64,000 bases of DNA from Vannielia litorea (GCF_019801175.1 NZ_JAHVJR010000001.1:558001-622000); one strand, 5' to 3'; counted from the stretch's first letter, positions 9,344 to 17,548 are shown. Program-made: numbers and translations. The notes: a model not told the origin generated them from the letters alone.

Positions 9344-9440
9344 TGCAGGAGTGGGGGCAGCCCCGTCGCCACTGGGCTCGAACCAGTGGCGCCACAGTGG
9401 CGCCCCCCGGAGATACCTAGAGCCAAGAAAATGAACAGGC
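9344..9440 (+). repeat. Dispersed GC-hairpin repeat, copy B (with internal insertion)
   Basis: Begins GCAGGAGTGGGGGC and ends CAAGAAAATGAACAGGC like copy C at 20724. Between the halves is extra sequence holding a hairpin (CCACTGG-N7-CCAGTGG) and two direct copies of GTGGCGCC. It lies between hisA and a DUF2147 gene. It was checked for a tRNA because of the TCGAA string but does not fold as one. Confidence 0.65.
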
Positions 9441-9536
9441 TTGAGAGATGTGATCGGACCCGACCCAACGTTACAGTTGCGCGGGGCAGGGCGGGAGCGC
9501 GAGGATGCGGCCAGCGTATCGAATGGGAGGAGAACC

Positions 9537-9926
9537 ATGCGCAAGATTGCAATGATGGCGGCGGCTCTGCTGGTGGCGGCCCCGGCCTGGGCGGCGGACC
9601 CGCTCGAGGGCCTGTGGCGCACTGCCAAGGATGACAACGGCAACTCCGGTCTGGTGCAGGTGAAGCCCTGCGGCGGCGGGCTCTGCGGCACGCTGATCAA
9701 GGCCTATGGGCCGGGCGGCAAGGAGATCAAATCCGAGAACGTGGGCCGCCAGATCATCTCGCAGACGCAGCCCTCGGGCGGCGGGCAGTACAAGGGCAAG
9801 GTCTACTCGCCCGACCGCGGCAAGACCTACAACTCCAAGCTGGTGCTCTCGGGCTCCACGCTGAAGGTGTCTGGCTGCGTGCTCGGCATCTGCCGCGACG
9901 GCGGCACCTGGAAGAAGGTAAAATAA
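9537..9926 (+). CDS. DUF2147 exported protein, copy 1
   Basis: A 129-residue secreted protein with a signal peptide (MRKIAMMAAALLVAAPAWAA) and a single DUF2147 beta-barrel-like domain. It opens with EGLWRTAKDDNGNSGLVQV and has paired cysteines in KPCGGGLCGT and SGCVLGICRDGGTW, likely disulphides in the periplasm. GGGAGGAGAACC is a strong ribosome binding site for the chosen ATG. The next gene is a diverged paralogue with the same Cys pattern, so this is a tandem duplication. The molecular role of the family is unknown. Confidence 0.85.
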   Translation: MRKIAMMAAALLVAAPAWAADPLEGLWRTAKDDNGNSGLVQVKPCGGGLCGTLIKAYGPGGKEIKSENVGRQIISQTQPSGGGQYKGKVYSPDRGKTYNSKLVLSGSTLKVSGCVLGICRDGGTWKKVK

Positions 9927-10077
9927 CCCTTCCTTTCTGCGGTGCACCGCCGATCGGGCGGGGTGCCGCAGGAACCTCTTGCACCGCGTCACCGTTACCC
10001 TCATAGGGCGACTATGCTTTGCCGTTGCTGTGATCCAGCGAAGCGAGCCAGTGTCGCCAGAAGGAGTGATACCGGTG

Positions 10078-10470
10078 ATGACATTTACAAGACTGACGAT
10101 TGCGGGCGCCGTTCTGGCGCTCATGGGCGGGGCCGCGCAGGCCGCGACGCCTGAAGGCACGTGGCTGACCGGCCCCGACAAGCGGGGCAACGTGGCCCAT
10201 GTGCGAGCCGTGAAATGCGGCGCTGCCGTCTGCGGCACCATCGTGAAGGCCTTCAACGCTTCCGGCCAGCCGATCAAATCGCCCAACGTGGGCAAGCGCG
10301 TGTTCTGGGATATGACGCCTGCGGGCGGAAACACCTACGAGGGCCGCGCCTATGTGCCGGTGATGAAGCGCGACTACGGCGCGCAGATGGTCGTGAACGG
10401 CAACAAGATGCTGGTGAAGGGCTGCGCCGGGCCGATCTGCATGGATCAGACCTGGACGCGGCTGAAATAG
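10078..10470 (+). CDS. DUF2147 exported protein, copy 2
   Basis: A 130-residue paralogue of the preceding gene. The signal peptide is MTFTRLTIAGAVLALMGGAAQA. The mature domain keeps the opening EGTWLTGPDKRGNVAHVRAV and the Cys pairs (VKCGAAVCGT; KGCAGPICMDQTWTRL) but differs at most other positions, so the duplication is old. It has its own 151-bp upstream gap and an AAGGAG ribosome binding site, with GTG at 10075 as an alternative start. Function unknown. Confidence 0.82.
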   Translation: MTFTRLTIAGAVLALMGGAAQAATPEGTWLTGPDKRGNVAHVRAVKCGAAVCGTIVKAFNASGQPIKSPNVGKRVFWDMTPAGGNTYEGRAYVPVMKRDYGAQMVVNGNKMLVKGCAGPICMDQTWTRLK

Positions 10471-10485
10471 GCCGCGCGGCGCCGC

Positions 10486-11145
10486 TCAGGTGCCCGTCAG
10501 AACGAGATCGGAATAGACGAAACCATCGCGGGTGACCGTTTCGCCCCGCGTGGCCGGAACCGGTGTGCGGAAGCAGGGGGCATCCAGCACGCAGGTGTGG
10601 AATTCGCCATTCTCGCCGCAGGGGTCCACGCCATCGGGCAACTCCAAGAGCAGCGCGGCGTCGAGCCTGCGGCCCGCGAGCGCCTCGGGCAGTTTCGATG
10701 GATCGAGGGTGACGATGCGGGTGTCGAAGCTTTCGGCCACCTCACGAGCCAGCGTGGCAGTGTCTTCGCCCCAGAGCGGGAAGACCGGGGCGATGCCGGT
10801 GCCCTCAAGCTGGGCGATCCGGTAATCGCGCACATCTTCGAGAAAGAGGTCGCCGAAGATCATCTGGGTGATCCCCTTCGCCTTCAGCGCCTCGACCGCC
10901 TCGGCCATCCGCGCCTCGTAAATCTCGTTGGTGCAGGGCCAGGGCAGCGGCACCTCCAGCAGCTCCAGCCCGGCGGCCTCGGCCTGCGCGCGGAGGATCG
11001 CGGCGCGGGTGCCGTGCATGGCCACGCGGTCGAAGGCTTCGTTCAGCGTCGTCAACGCGGTCGTCACATCGTAGCCCGCCGCCCGCGCCCGGATCAGCGC
11101 CATGCAGGCATCCTTGCCCGACGACCAGCCGATGGCCGCCGTCAT
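10486..11145 (-). CDS. PP-loop ATPase, DUF71/diphthine-ammonia-ligase-like
   Basis: A 219-residue adenine nucleotide alpha-hydrolase. The PP-loop SSGKDACMAL sits at the N-terminus, and the family motifs ALTTLNEAFDRVAMHG, FGDLFLEDVRDYR and GENGEFHT follow. Archaeal and eukaryotic relatives amidate diphthine, which bacteria do not make, so the bacterial substrate is unknown. The ATG overlaps the hisH stop by ATGA, so the gene is coupled to hisH; the coupling hints at, but does not prove, an ammonia-transfer reaction. Confidence 0.8.
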   Translation of the reverse strand: MTAAIGWSSGKDACMALIRARAAGYDVTTALTTLNEAFDRVAMHGTRAAILRAQAEAAGLELLEVPLPWPCTNEIYEARMAEAVEALKAKGITQMIFGDLFLEDVRDYRIAQLEGTGIAPVFPLWGEDTATLAREVAESFDTRIVTLDPSKLPEALAGRRLDAALLLELPDGVDPCGENGEFHTCVLDAPCFRTPVPATRGETVTRDGFVYSDLVLTGT

Positions 11146-11780
11146 GGCGCCCAGGTGAGGAAGTTGGCGATAATCCGAAGCCCGGTCTGCTGGCTCTTTT
11201 CCGGGTGGAACTGGGTGCCGAAGCGGGTGCCTTCGCCGACGATGGCGGTGACTTCGCCGGCATAATCGGCATAGGCGAGCCTCTGGGCGGCGTGCTCGGG
11301 GCGCAGGTGGTAGCTGTGGACGAAATATGCATGGTCGCCGGTGGCGATGCCCTCGAGGCAGGGGTGGCTGCCTTCGAGCACGAGGTCATTCCAGCCCATA
11401 TGCGGCACCTTCAGCGCCGGGTCGGCGGGAGTGATCGGCACCACCTCGCCCGGCACCCAGCCAAAGCCCGGCGTATCCTCATGCTCGCGCCCCAGTGTCG
11501 ACATCATCTGCATCCCGATGCAGATGCCCATGAAGGGGCGGCCCCTGGCCTCCACATGCTCCGTGATCGCCTCGATCATGCCGGGCCGGGCGGCCAGCGC
11601 CGCGCGGCAGGAGGGGTACGCGCCATCGCCCGGCAGCACGATCCGGTCGGCCTTGGCGACCTCTTCGGCATGGGGCGTGACGATGACCTCGCCCGCGCCT
11701 GTCTCCGCGGCCATGCGCTGAAACGCCTTCTCGGCGGAATGCAGGTTGCCGCTGTCATAGTCGATGAGCACGGTGCGCAT
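11142..11780 (-). CDS. hisH: Imidazole glycerol phosphate synthase glutaminase subunit
   Basis: A 212-residue class I glutamine amidotransferase that feeds ammonia to HisF. The catalytic Cys lies in GICIGMQMM, and the His-Glu pair in TQFHPEKSQ. The oxyanion region LPGDGAYP is present. The start MRTVLIDYDSGN is preferred over an upstream ATG because AAAGGAG sits seven bases in front. It heads a two-gene unit with the PP-loop ATPase and reads away from the accessory pocket at 11.8-12.8 kb. Confidence 0.96.
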   Translation of the reverse strand: MRTVLIDYDSGNLHSAEKAFQRMAAETGAGEVIVTPHAEEVAKADRIVLPGDGAYPSCRAALAARPGMIEAITEHVEARGRPFMGICIGMQMMSTLGREHEDTPGFGWVPGEVVPITPADPALKVPHMGWNDLVLEGSHPCLEGIATGDHAYFVHSYHLRPEHAAQRLAYADYAGEVTAIVGEGTRFGTQFHPEKSQQTGLRIIANFLTWAP

Positions 11781-11840
11781 GGGGGCTCCTTTCACGCCCC
11801 GTGGGTGGCGGGAAATGGAGGAGGGGTCAAGAGGGGATGG

Positions 11841-12076
11841 TCAGCGGTAGTGATAGCGGCAGGCGATGATGGTGAGTGTCGTCGCAGACACCCTATGGAC
11901 GAGCCGGTGCTGCCGGTTGATCCGGCGAGCCGCTAGCCGGGAAAGTTGCCTTCAGTGGATGAGGAATTCCTGTGCTCGCATAAGAGGGTCTCGACAATCA
12001 TTGGCATGCCCGTTGTTCTGCCTGAAGTTTGCCTTGTTGGCGGATCGCCATGGAGCGTGGTGGTCCCAAACAAGGG
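11841..12076 (-). pseudogene. Decayed YoeB/Txe-family toxin gene
   Basis: Three frames on the minus strand together spell a YoeB-type mRNA interferase. The N-terminal LVWDHHAPW is near 12076. The middle MIVETLL...TEGNFPG is in a second frame. The C-terminal RRINRQHRLVHRV...IIACRYHYR, ending at 11841, is in a third. The last block matches the family signature (SRRIxxEHRLVYxV...AACRYHY) almost residue for residue. At least two frameshifts and an in-frame stop separate the blocks, so no full-length product is expected. A remnant of the partner antitoxin may lie just upstream. Confidence 0.75.
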
Positions 12077-12097
12077 CGGCGACCCCGTAACGCCCGC

Positions 12098-12173
12098 CTA
12101 TTCCATCGTCTTGGAATTCCCTATCGCTTGCTCGACCAACCGCTTGCCGCTCAAGTAAGAGACGAGCAGCAGC
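12098..12173 (-). pseudogene. Possible remnant of a YefM/Phd-type antitoxin C-terminus
   Basis: On the minus strand, just before the toxin remnant, one frame reads YLSGKRLVEQAIGNSKTME and stops. YefM antitoxins end in a segment like YLLSxPANAKRLVEAI, and the order antitoxin then toxin is right. The match is short and the rest of the antitoxin is absent, so this is only a suggestion. Confidence 0.3.
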
Positions 12174-12821
12174 TCATGACAGATCTTGAACCCTCGGATG
12201 GATGGACACAACGGCTCGCCGCAATGCGTGCGAGGCCGGCAAGCCCAATGCGTAGAACGCCGTCGCTTCTGCGGCCTGCCACGCCTCTGCCGATGTGGGG
12301 CCGTTGCGTTCTTCATCACCGACGAAGCCGACGAGAAGTAGAAGAGCATCAATCCCCCGCTGCCTGAGGAACGACAGGAAAGCGAGCCGGTTCGCCAACT
12401 GGTAGAAGCACCTCATCCAGTCGCAAGGCGGGTCAATCCGCTCACGTTCTTGGACATGCCTGAAAGCGGCTGCAATTTGCTCGCGGGAATTGCCGGAAGC
12501 TTGGGTGGCAGGGGTAAGGAATTCGCCTATGTGCGCCTTCGCTTCGACGAGGATTACACGCCTGCCGTGCCGGCCCAATGCATCCCATTGCGGGCCACGG
12601 CGGGGCCAGAATGCCTTGAGAGCCTCGGTATGGGCCTCAAGTCCGAGGAGCTTGAGGAAGGCCTCGTCACGGTATTCAGCCCAGCCATCCTGTTGGCGCG
12701 GGGACAACCACTCGACTGGGCCTGATAGCCCGGGAGGCTGAATCAAATCGGGCCGTCTCTCGACGGCCCGCTGTATCCATTTCAGGCTGCCTTTCGCACC
12801 GAAAGGCTGCTCAACCCTCAC
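12174..12821 (-). CDS. Conserved hypothetical with PD-(D/E)XK-like motif, coupled to rpoD
   Basis: A 215-residue protein. The only sensible start is GTG at 12821, which overlaps the TGA of rpoD as GTGA; the reading frame upstream is antisense-like sequence inside rpoD. The segment GPQWDALG-(5 residues)-VILVEAKAHI has the spacing of a PD-(D/E)XK nuclease core (Asp, then Glu-x-Lys). Other blocks include RPDLIQ, WLSPRQQDGWAEYRDEAFL, FYQLANRLAFLSFLR and LGLPASHALRRAVV. I recognise it as a conserved but uncharacterised family. Nuclease activity is inferred from the motif only. It is followed by toxin-antitoxin remnants. Confidence 0.75.
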   Translation of the reverse strand: MRVEQPFGAKGSLKWIQRAVERRPDLIQPPGLSGPVEWLSPRQQDGWAEYRDEAFLKLLGLEAHTEALKAFWPRRGPQWDALGRHGRRVILVEAKAHIGEFLTPATQASGNSREQIAAAFRHVQERERIDPPCDWMRCFYQLANRLAFLSFLRQRGIDALLLLVGFVGDEERNGPTSAEAWQAAEATAFYALGLPASHALRRAVVSIHPRVQDLS

Positions 12822-14806
12822 TGATCCAGGAAACTCCGCAGCTTCCGCGACCGGCTCGGGTGCTTCAGCTTCCTGAGCGCCTTCGCCTCGATCTGGCGGA
12901 TCCGTTCGCGGGTCACCGAGAACTGCTGGCCGACTTCCTCGAGCGTGTGGTCGGTGTTCATCCCGATGCCGAAGCGCATGCGCAGCACCCGCTCTTCGCG
13001 GGGGGTGAGCGAGGCGAGCACCCGCGTGGTGGTTTCCTTCAGGTTCTCCTGAATGGCGGAATCCAGCGGCAGCACGGCGTTCTTGTCTTCGATAAAATCG
13101 CCGAGCTGTGAATCTTCCTCGTCGCCAATCGGCGTTTCGAGCGAGATCGGCTCCTTGGCGATCTTCATCACCTTGCGGACTTTCTCGAGCGGCATCTGCA
13201 GCTTCTCGGCCAATTCCTCCGGCGTCGGCTCGCGGCCGATCTCGTGGAGCATCTGGCGGCCGGTCCGGACCAGCTTGTTGATCGTCTCGATCATGTGGAC
13301 CGGAATACGGATCGTGCGGGCCTGGTCGGCGATCGACCGGGTGATCGCCTGACGGATCCACCATGTCGCGTAGGTCGAGAACTTGTAGCCGCGGCGATAC
13401 TCGAACTTGTCGACGGCCTTCATCAGGCCGATGTTGCCTTCCTGAATGAGATCAAGGAATTGCAGGCCGCGGTTGGTGTATTTCTTGGCAATCGAGATCA
13501 CCAGACGGAGGTTGGCCTCGACCATCTCCTTCTTGGCCTGGCGGGCCTCTTTCTCGCCCTTCTGAACCTGCTGCACAATGCGGCGGAATTCGGGGATGTC
13601 GACGCCCACGTACTGGCCGACCTGAGCCATGTCCTGCCGCAACTCGGCGACCTTGTCGGTGCTGCGCTCGAACAGCGCCTGCCAGCCCCGGCCCGACTTC
13701 TCGGCCATCCGGTCCATCCAGGTCGGGTCCAGCTCATAGCCGCGGTATTCGTCGATGAACTCGCGGCGGTTGATGCGGGCCACGTCGGCCAGCTTCACCA
13801 TCGCCGAGTCGATCGACATGATCCGGCGGTTGATGCCGTAGAGCTGGTCGATCAGCGCCTCGATCCGGTTGTTGTGCAGGTGAAGCTCGTTCACCAGCAG
13901 CACGATCTCGCCGCGCAGCTTCTGGTATTTCTTCTCGGCCTTCTCGGAGAAGGAGCCATCCTCATTGAGCGTGGCCGACATCCGCTGGTCCTGCATCTCG
14001 GCCAGCTCGGTGTAGTCGCGGGCGATGCCGTCGAGCATTTCGAGCACGCGCGGCTTGAGCGCGGCTTCCATTGCGGCGAGCGACATGTTGGCCTGCTCGT
14101 CGTCCTCGTCATCGTCGTCGTCGCTGGCAATCGGGTTGCCGTCAGCGTCGAGCTCCTGCTTCTCTTCCTTCTTCTCCTCGTCCGACGAGGGGGTGGCCTC
14201 GGCCACCTCTTCGTCTTCGTCCTCATCCCCGTCGACGCCGCGGCCGAAGGTGGTTTCAAGGTCGATCACGTCGCGCAGCAGGATGTCTTCGTTCAGAAGT
14301 TCCTCGCGCCAGATGGTGATGGCCTGAAAGGTGAGGGGGCTTTCGCAGAGGCCCGCGATCATCGTGTTGCGGCCGGCCTCGATGCGCTTGGCAATCGCGA
14401 TCTCGCCCTCGCGCGAGAGCAGCTCGACCGAGCCCATCTCGCGCAGGTACATGCGCACCGGGTCATCGGTGCGGTCGAGCTTTTCGGTCTCGCTGGAGGA
14501 AACGGCGACTTCACGCGATGAGGAGGTCTCTACAACGGCGGTCGAACCCTTGGAGTCATCCTCGTCCTCGTTCTCGTCATCCTCGGTCACCTGAATGCCC
14601 ATCTCGGAGAGCATCGACATGACATCCTCGATCTGGTCGGACGAGACCTGATCGGGCGGCAGAACCTGGTTCAGCTGGTCGTAGGTGATGTAGCCGCGCT
14701 CGCGCGCCTCGGCGATCATCTTCTTGACCGCCGCCTGGCTCACGTCGAGCATCGGCTCGGCTTCGCTGTCGTCGGGCTTGTTGTCGTCGTTGTCCTTGGC
14801 GGCCAT
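12818..14806 (-). CDS. rpoD: Primary RNA polymerase sigma factor RpoD (sigma-70/73)
   Basis: A 662-residue housekeeping sigma factor. Region 1.1 is followed by an acidic insert (ENEDEDD; DGDEDEDEE) and a long non-conserved region. The conserved core then has region 2 (DLIQEGNIGLMKAVDKFEY; FSTYATWWIRQAI), region 3 (HMIETINKLVRTGRQML) and region 4 (RMRFGIGMNTDHTLEEVG; VTRERIRQIEAKALRKL). dnaG lies 154 bp upstream on the same strand, the usual macromolecular-synthesis order. The gap carries four GANTC sites and an 8-bp hairpin. Its stop codon overlaps the start of the next gene. Confidence 0.98.
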   Translation of the reverse strand: MAAKDNDDNKPDDSEAEPMLDVSQAAVKKMIAEARERGYITYDQLNQVLPPDQVSSDQIEDVMSMLSEMGIQVTEDDENEDEDDSKGSTAVVETSSSREVAVSSSETEKLDRTDDPVRMYLREMGSVELLSREGEIAIAKRIEAGRNTMIAGLCESPLTFQAITIWREELLNEDILLRDVIDLETTFGRGVDGDEDEDEEVAEATPSSDEEKKEEKQELDADGNPIASDDDDDEDDEQANMSLAAMEAALKPRVLEMLDGIARDYTELAEMQDQRMSATLNEDGSFSEKAEKKYQKLRGEIVLLVNELHLHNNRIEALIDQLYGINRRIMSIDSAMVKLADVARINRREFIDEYRGYELDPTWMDRMAEKSGRGWQALFERSTDKVAELRQDMAQVGQYVGVDIPEFRRIVQQVQKGEKEARQAKKEMVEANLRLVISIAKKYTNRGLQFLDLIQEGNIGLMKAVDKFEYRRGYKFSTYATWWIRQAITRSIADQARTIRIPVHMIETINKLVRTGRQMLHEIGREPTPEELAEKLQMPLEKVRKVMKIAKEPISLETPIGDEEDSQLGDFIEDKNAVLPLDSAIQENLKETTTRVLASLTPREERVLRMRFGIGMNTDHTLEEVGQQFSVTRERIRQIEAKALRKLKHPSRSRKLRSFLDQ

Positions 14807-14850
14807 CTAGCTCTCCTGAAGGGCGTTCCGGGCGGTCCGGGCGAGCGCGC

Positions 14851-14962
14851 GATTCGGGGTTCCCGAATCAATAGCGCGAATCACCGGAGATTCCAGCAGA
14901 ACCCCATAAAAGTTGATGTGAAAGGCGTGCGCCCTGTGGCGGGAATGCCGACAATTCGACTC
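14851..14962. promoter_or_regulatory. Cluster of five GANTC (CcrM) sites and a hairpin upstream of rpoD
   Basis: GANTC occurs at 14851, 14865, 14878 and 14889 within 43 bp, and again at 14958 across the end of dnaG. The first two are the arms of a perfect hairpin, GATTCGGG-GTT-CCCGAATC (14851-14869). In alphaproteobacteria CcrM methylates GANTC and GcrA acts with RpoD at methylated promoters, so cell-cycle control of rpoD is plausible. It rests on motif density only. Confidence 0.55.
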
Positions 14963-16934
14963 AATCTCGCCTGCCACGCGGCTTCTGGTGCCCGATCTGC
15001 TCAAGCAGGGCGTCGAGGCTGGCGCGCTCTGAACGGTCGAGGCGGGCGCCGTTTGGGGCGATGTCATAGTCGGCCTTGTCGGTCTCATGGTTGTTGGCAG
15101 CGCGGTGCCGGGCTTCCGAAGCCTGCCCCAAACGCCAGGTCAGGCCCTCATCGGCCAGACCATCGATCTGGTGCATCGCCTCGGCGATCTCACGCGCGGC
15201 CCCGCGATCGGCGGAGAGGATTGCGAAATCCTGGGCGAGGCACATGCGAGCGAGCTCCATGTCGCCGGGATTGCGGATGCAGGGCGCAATGCGGACATGT
15301 GCCGGTGTGAACAGCTTTTCAAGGGCAGCGGCACCGAATTCTTCTTCAAGCGCCCGGCGCGGGTCGGCGGCATCGGCATGGTTGAGGAAGGCCATCGCCA
15401 CGGCGGCATGGCCCTCGCCCTTCCAGTCCAGCTCTTCGATCGCATGGGCGAACTCATCGGCCAGCTCGGGGTGGGTGAGCAGGGTGGCGAGGATCACCGC
15501 TTCGCGCAGGTGCTCCTCGATCTCGCTGCCCGCCGCCGCCAGCGCCGAACTGCGGGTCGACGGCGTGGGCAGCGCCTCGGGCTTTGCGCCGCGCGGCCGC
15601 CACGGACGCTGGGCGCCCTTGGGCGCAGGAGCGGAAGCTTCGGCCCGGCGCGGGTTGAAGAGCTCCCACTTCCGCTGCTTGAAGGCCTCCTCGTAATGCC
15701 GCCGCACGTCCGGGTCCTGAATCAAGCCGGTCGCGGCCCGCAGCGAGGCATCCAGCGCGGCCCGCCGCTCGGGGCTGTCGAGCGGGCGATCCTCGGTCTC
15801 GCGCCGCCAGAGCAGCTCCACCAGCGGCTCGGCCCGGTCGAGCACGGCCTGCATGGCGGGCGGCCCCTCGGCGCGGATCAGGTCGTCGGGGTCCTTTCCC
15901 TCGGGCAGCAACGCAAAGCGCAGGCTCCGGCCCGGCCCGATCTGGGGCAGGGCCATATCGATCAGCCGCATCGCGGCCCGCAGGCCGGCCTTGTCGCCAT
16001 CGAGCGCCACCACCGGCTCGGGCGACATTCGCCAGAGCAGTTGCAGCTGGTCCTCGGTGATCGCGGTGCCCAGTGGCGCAACGGCGGCGCCGAAGCCCGC
16101 CTCGCTGAGCGCGATCACATCCATGTAGCCCTCGCCCACGATCAGCGTTTGCCCCTTGCCCACCGCGCCCCGCGCCTGCTGGTGGTTGAAGAGCACGCGG
16201 CCCTTGTCGAAGAGCGGGCCTTCGGAACTATTGAGGTATTTGGCATTGTCCGCCGGGTCCATTGCGCGGCCCCCGAAGGCGATGCAGCGCCCGCGGATAT
16301 CGCGGATCGGAAACATGATGCGATTGCGGAAGGCGTCATAGGGCGCACGTCCCTTGTCGCTCTCGCGCAGAAGGCGGCAGGCGAGCATGTCGTCCACGCT
16401 CACGCCCTTGCCGCCAAGCGCCTCGCGCAGCCCTTCCCAGCCGGGCGGGGCAAAGCCGAGGCCCCAGCGCTCCTGCGCTGCCTCGTCCAGCCCCCGACCT
16501 GCAAGATAATCCCGCGCGGCAGCGCCTGCGCCGGTTTTCAACTGGAGGCGAAACCACTGAACCGCCTGCTCCATCACCCCGGTCAGCCGGGTCGTGGCAT
16601 CGGCCTTTTCCTGTGCCCTCGGGTCGCGTGCCGGCATCTGCATGCCCGCTTCCCCGGCGAGAATCTCCACCGCCTCCATGAAGCCCACGTTCTCGGTCTC
16701 GCGCACGAAGCTGATCGCATCGCCTTTCGCGTGGCAGCCGAAGCAGTAGTAGTAGCCCTGCTTGTCATCGACGTGAAAGCTGGCGGTCTTTTCATGGTGG
16801 AACGGGCAGGGCGCCCACATGTCGCCCTTGCCCTGGTTCGATTTCTTCCGGTCCCACATGACCTTGCGGCCCACCACGTCAGACAGCGACAGGCGGGTGC
16901 GCAACTCGTCAAGGAATCCGGGTGGCAGCGACAT
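14961..16934 (-). CDS. dnaG: DNA primase
   Basis: A 657-residue primase that lays RNA primers at the replication fork. The CHC2 zinc site is Cys43-His46-Cys64-Cys67 (CPFH ... CFGC). The RNA-polymerase and TOPRIM core carries IVGEGYMDVIAL with the metal-binding Glu and LDGDKAGLRA with the DxD aspartates. A Pro/Arg-rich linker (about residues 430-470) leads to a C-terminal DnaB-interaction region. Start MSLPPGFLDELRTRLSLSDVV is typical. It precedes rpoD on the same strand. Confidence 0.97.
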   Translation of the reverse strand: MSLPPGFLDELRTRLSLSDVVGRKVMWDRKKSNQGKGDMWAPCPFHHEKTASFHVDDKQGYYYCFGCHAKGDAISFVRETENVGFMEAVEILAGEAGMQMPARDPRAQEKADATTRLTGVMEQAVQWFRLQLKTGAGAAARDYLAGRGLDEAAQERWGLGFAPPGWEGLREALGGKGVSVDDMLACRLLRESDKGRAPYDAFRNRIMFPIRDIRGRCIAFGGRAMDPADNAKYLNSSEGPLFDKGRVLFNHQQARGAVGKGQTLIVGEGYMDVIALSEAGFGAAVAPLGTAITEDQLQLLWRMSPEPVVALDGDKAGLRAAMRLIDMALPQIGPGRSLRFALLPEGKDPDDLIRAEGPPAMQAVLDRAEPLVELLWRRETEDRPLDSPERRAALDASLRAATGLIQDPDVRRHYEEAFKQRKWELFNPRRAEASAPAPKGAQRPWRPRGAKPEALPTPSTRSSALAAAGSEIEEHLREAVILATLLTHPELADEFAHAIEELDWKGEGHAAVAMAFLNHADAADPRRALEEEFGAAALEKLFTPAHVRIAPCIRNPGDMELARMCLAQDFAILSADRGAAREIAEAMHQIDGLADEGLTWRLGQASEARHRAANNHETDKADYDIAPNGARLDRSERASLDALLEQIGHQKPRGRRD

Positions 16935-17006
16935 AGGCCATATATCGGTCCGGGCGCGGCGCGAGTCCAGCAGATGGGGCGTGCGGCACGGCCTGCCGCG
17001 CCGTCA

Positions 17007-17540
17007 TCAGTCGCGCTTTTTCCTCTTGCCCGGCTCCCGGCCCAGCCCGCGCTCCAGCCGGTCGGCAAACTCGGCGCGTTCCTCCGGGCTCATTGCCTCC
17101 AGCCGGTCGAGCAGTATCTCGTGGCCGATCTTCTGGCTGTCGGCGATGGCGCTGCGCTGGGTCTCCATCTGCGCGGCCATGGCGGCGCGGTCGAAGGGCT
17201 CGGCGCGCAGGGTGGCGAGCGTGGCCTCGAAGGCGCCGCGCAGTGCGTCGCGGTTGGCGCGCAGCCCGCTGCGGCGGGCCTCGATGGCGGCTTTCATCCC
17301 CTCGCGGCCCTCGCGCGGGATGGCGCGGGCATAGGGGCCGAAGCCCAGCTCGCGCACGATGCGATCCTTGTCGCCGCGCGGCCCGTCGGGGCCACGCTTG
17401 CCGTCATGGCTGACCCATGCACCAAAGACGAGGCCGGCCACGGCGAGGTTGGCGGCGAGCGACAGCACCAGAACCACGCGCAGCCAGCGGCGCGGGCGGG
17501 GCGGGGTGGTTTCGGGCGGGGGCGGTTGCAGGTCGGTCAT
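17007..17540 (-). CDS. CpxP/Spy-like periplasmic heavy-metal-sensor protein
   Basis: A 177-residue membrane-anchored protein. A Pro-rich cytoplasmic start is followed by one transmembrane segment (VVLVLSLAANLAVAGLVFGAWV) and a long helical periplasmic domain with the LTxxQ-like repeats of the CpxP/CnrX fold (REGREGMKAAIEARRSGL; MSPEERAEFADRLERGL). Such proteins restrain an ECF sigma factor or sense envelope or metal stress. It lies 8 bp downstream of the membrane protein at 17549, which overlaps the ECF sigma gene, so the three form one operon. Ligand unknown. Confidence 0.78.
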   Translation of the reverse strand: MTDLQPPPPETTPPRPRRWLRVVLVLSLAANLAVAGLVFGAWVSHDGKRGPDGPRGDKDRIVRELGFGPYARAIPREGREGMKAAIEARRSGLRANRDALRGAFEATLATLRAEPFDRAAMAAQMETQRSAIADSQKIGHEILLDRLEAMSPEERAEFADRLERGLGREPGKRKKRD

Positions 17541-17548
17541 CTCGGGTC

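Noticed and set aside
9370..9410. tRNA-like string around CTCGAACCAGTGG
   Set aside because: No acceptor or anticodon stem can be formed around it; it belongs to the insertion inside repeat B.
13244..14521. Long open frame on the plus strand across rpoD
   Set aside because: It is exactly antisense to the conserved sigma-factor core and has no start signal or family features; high GC leaves such frames open.
14851..14869. Hairpin as a dnaG terminator
   Set aside because: There is no U-tract after GATTCGGG-GTT-CCCGAATC; the stem arms coincide with GANTC sites, so it is treated under the CcrM cluster.
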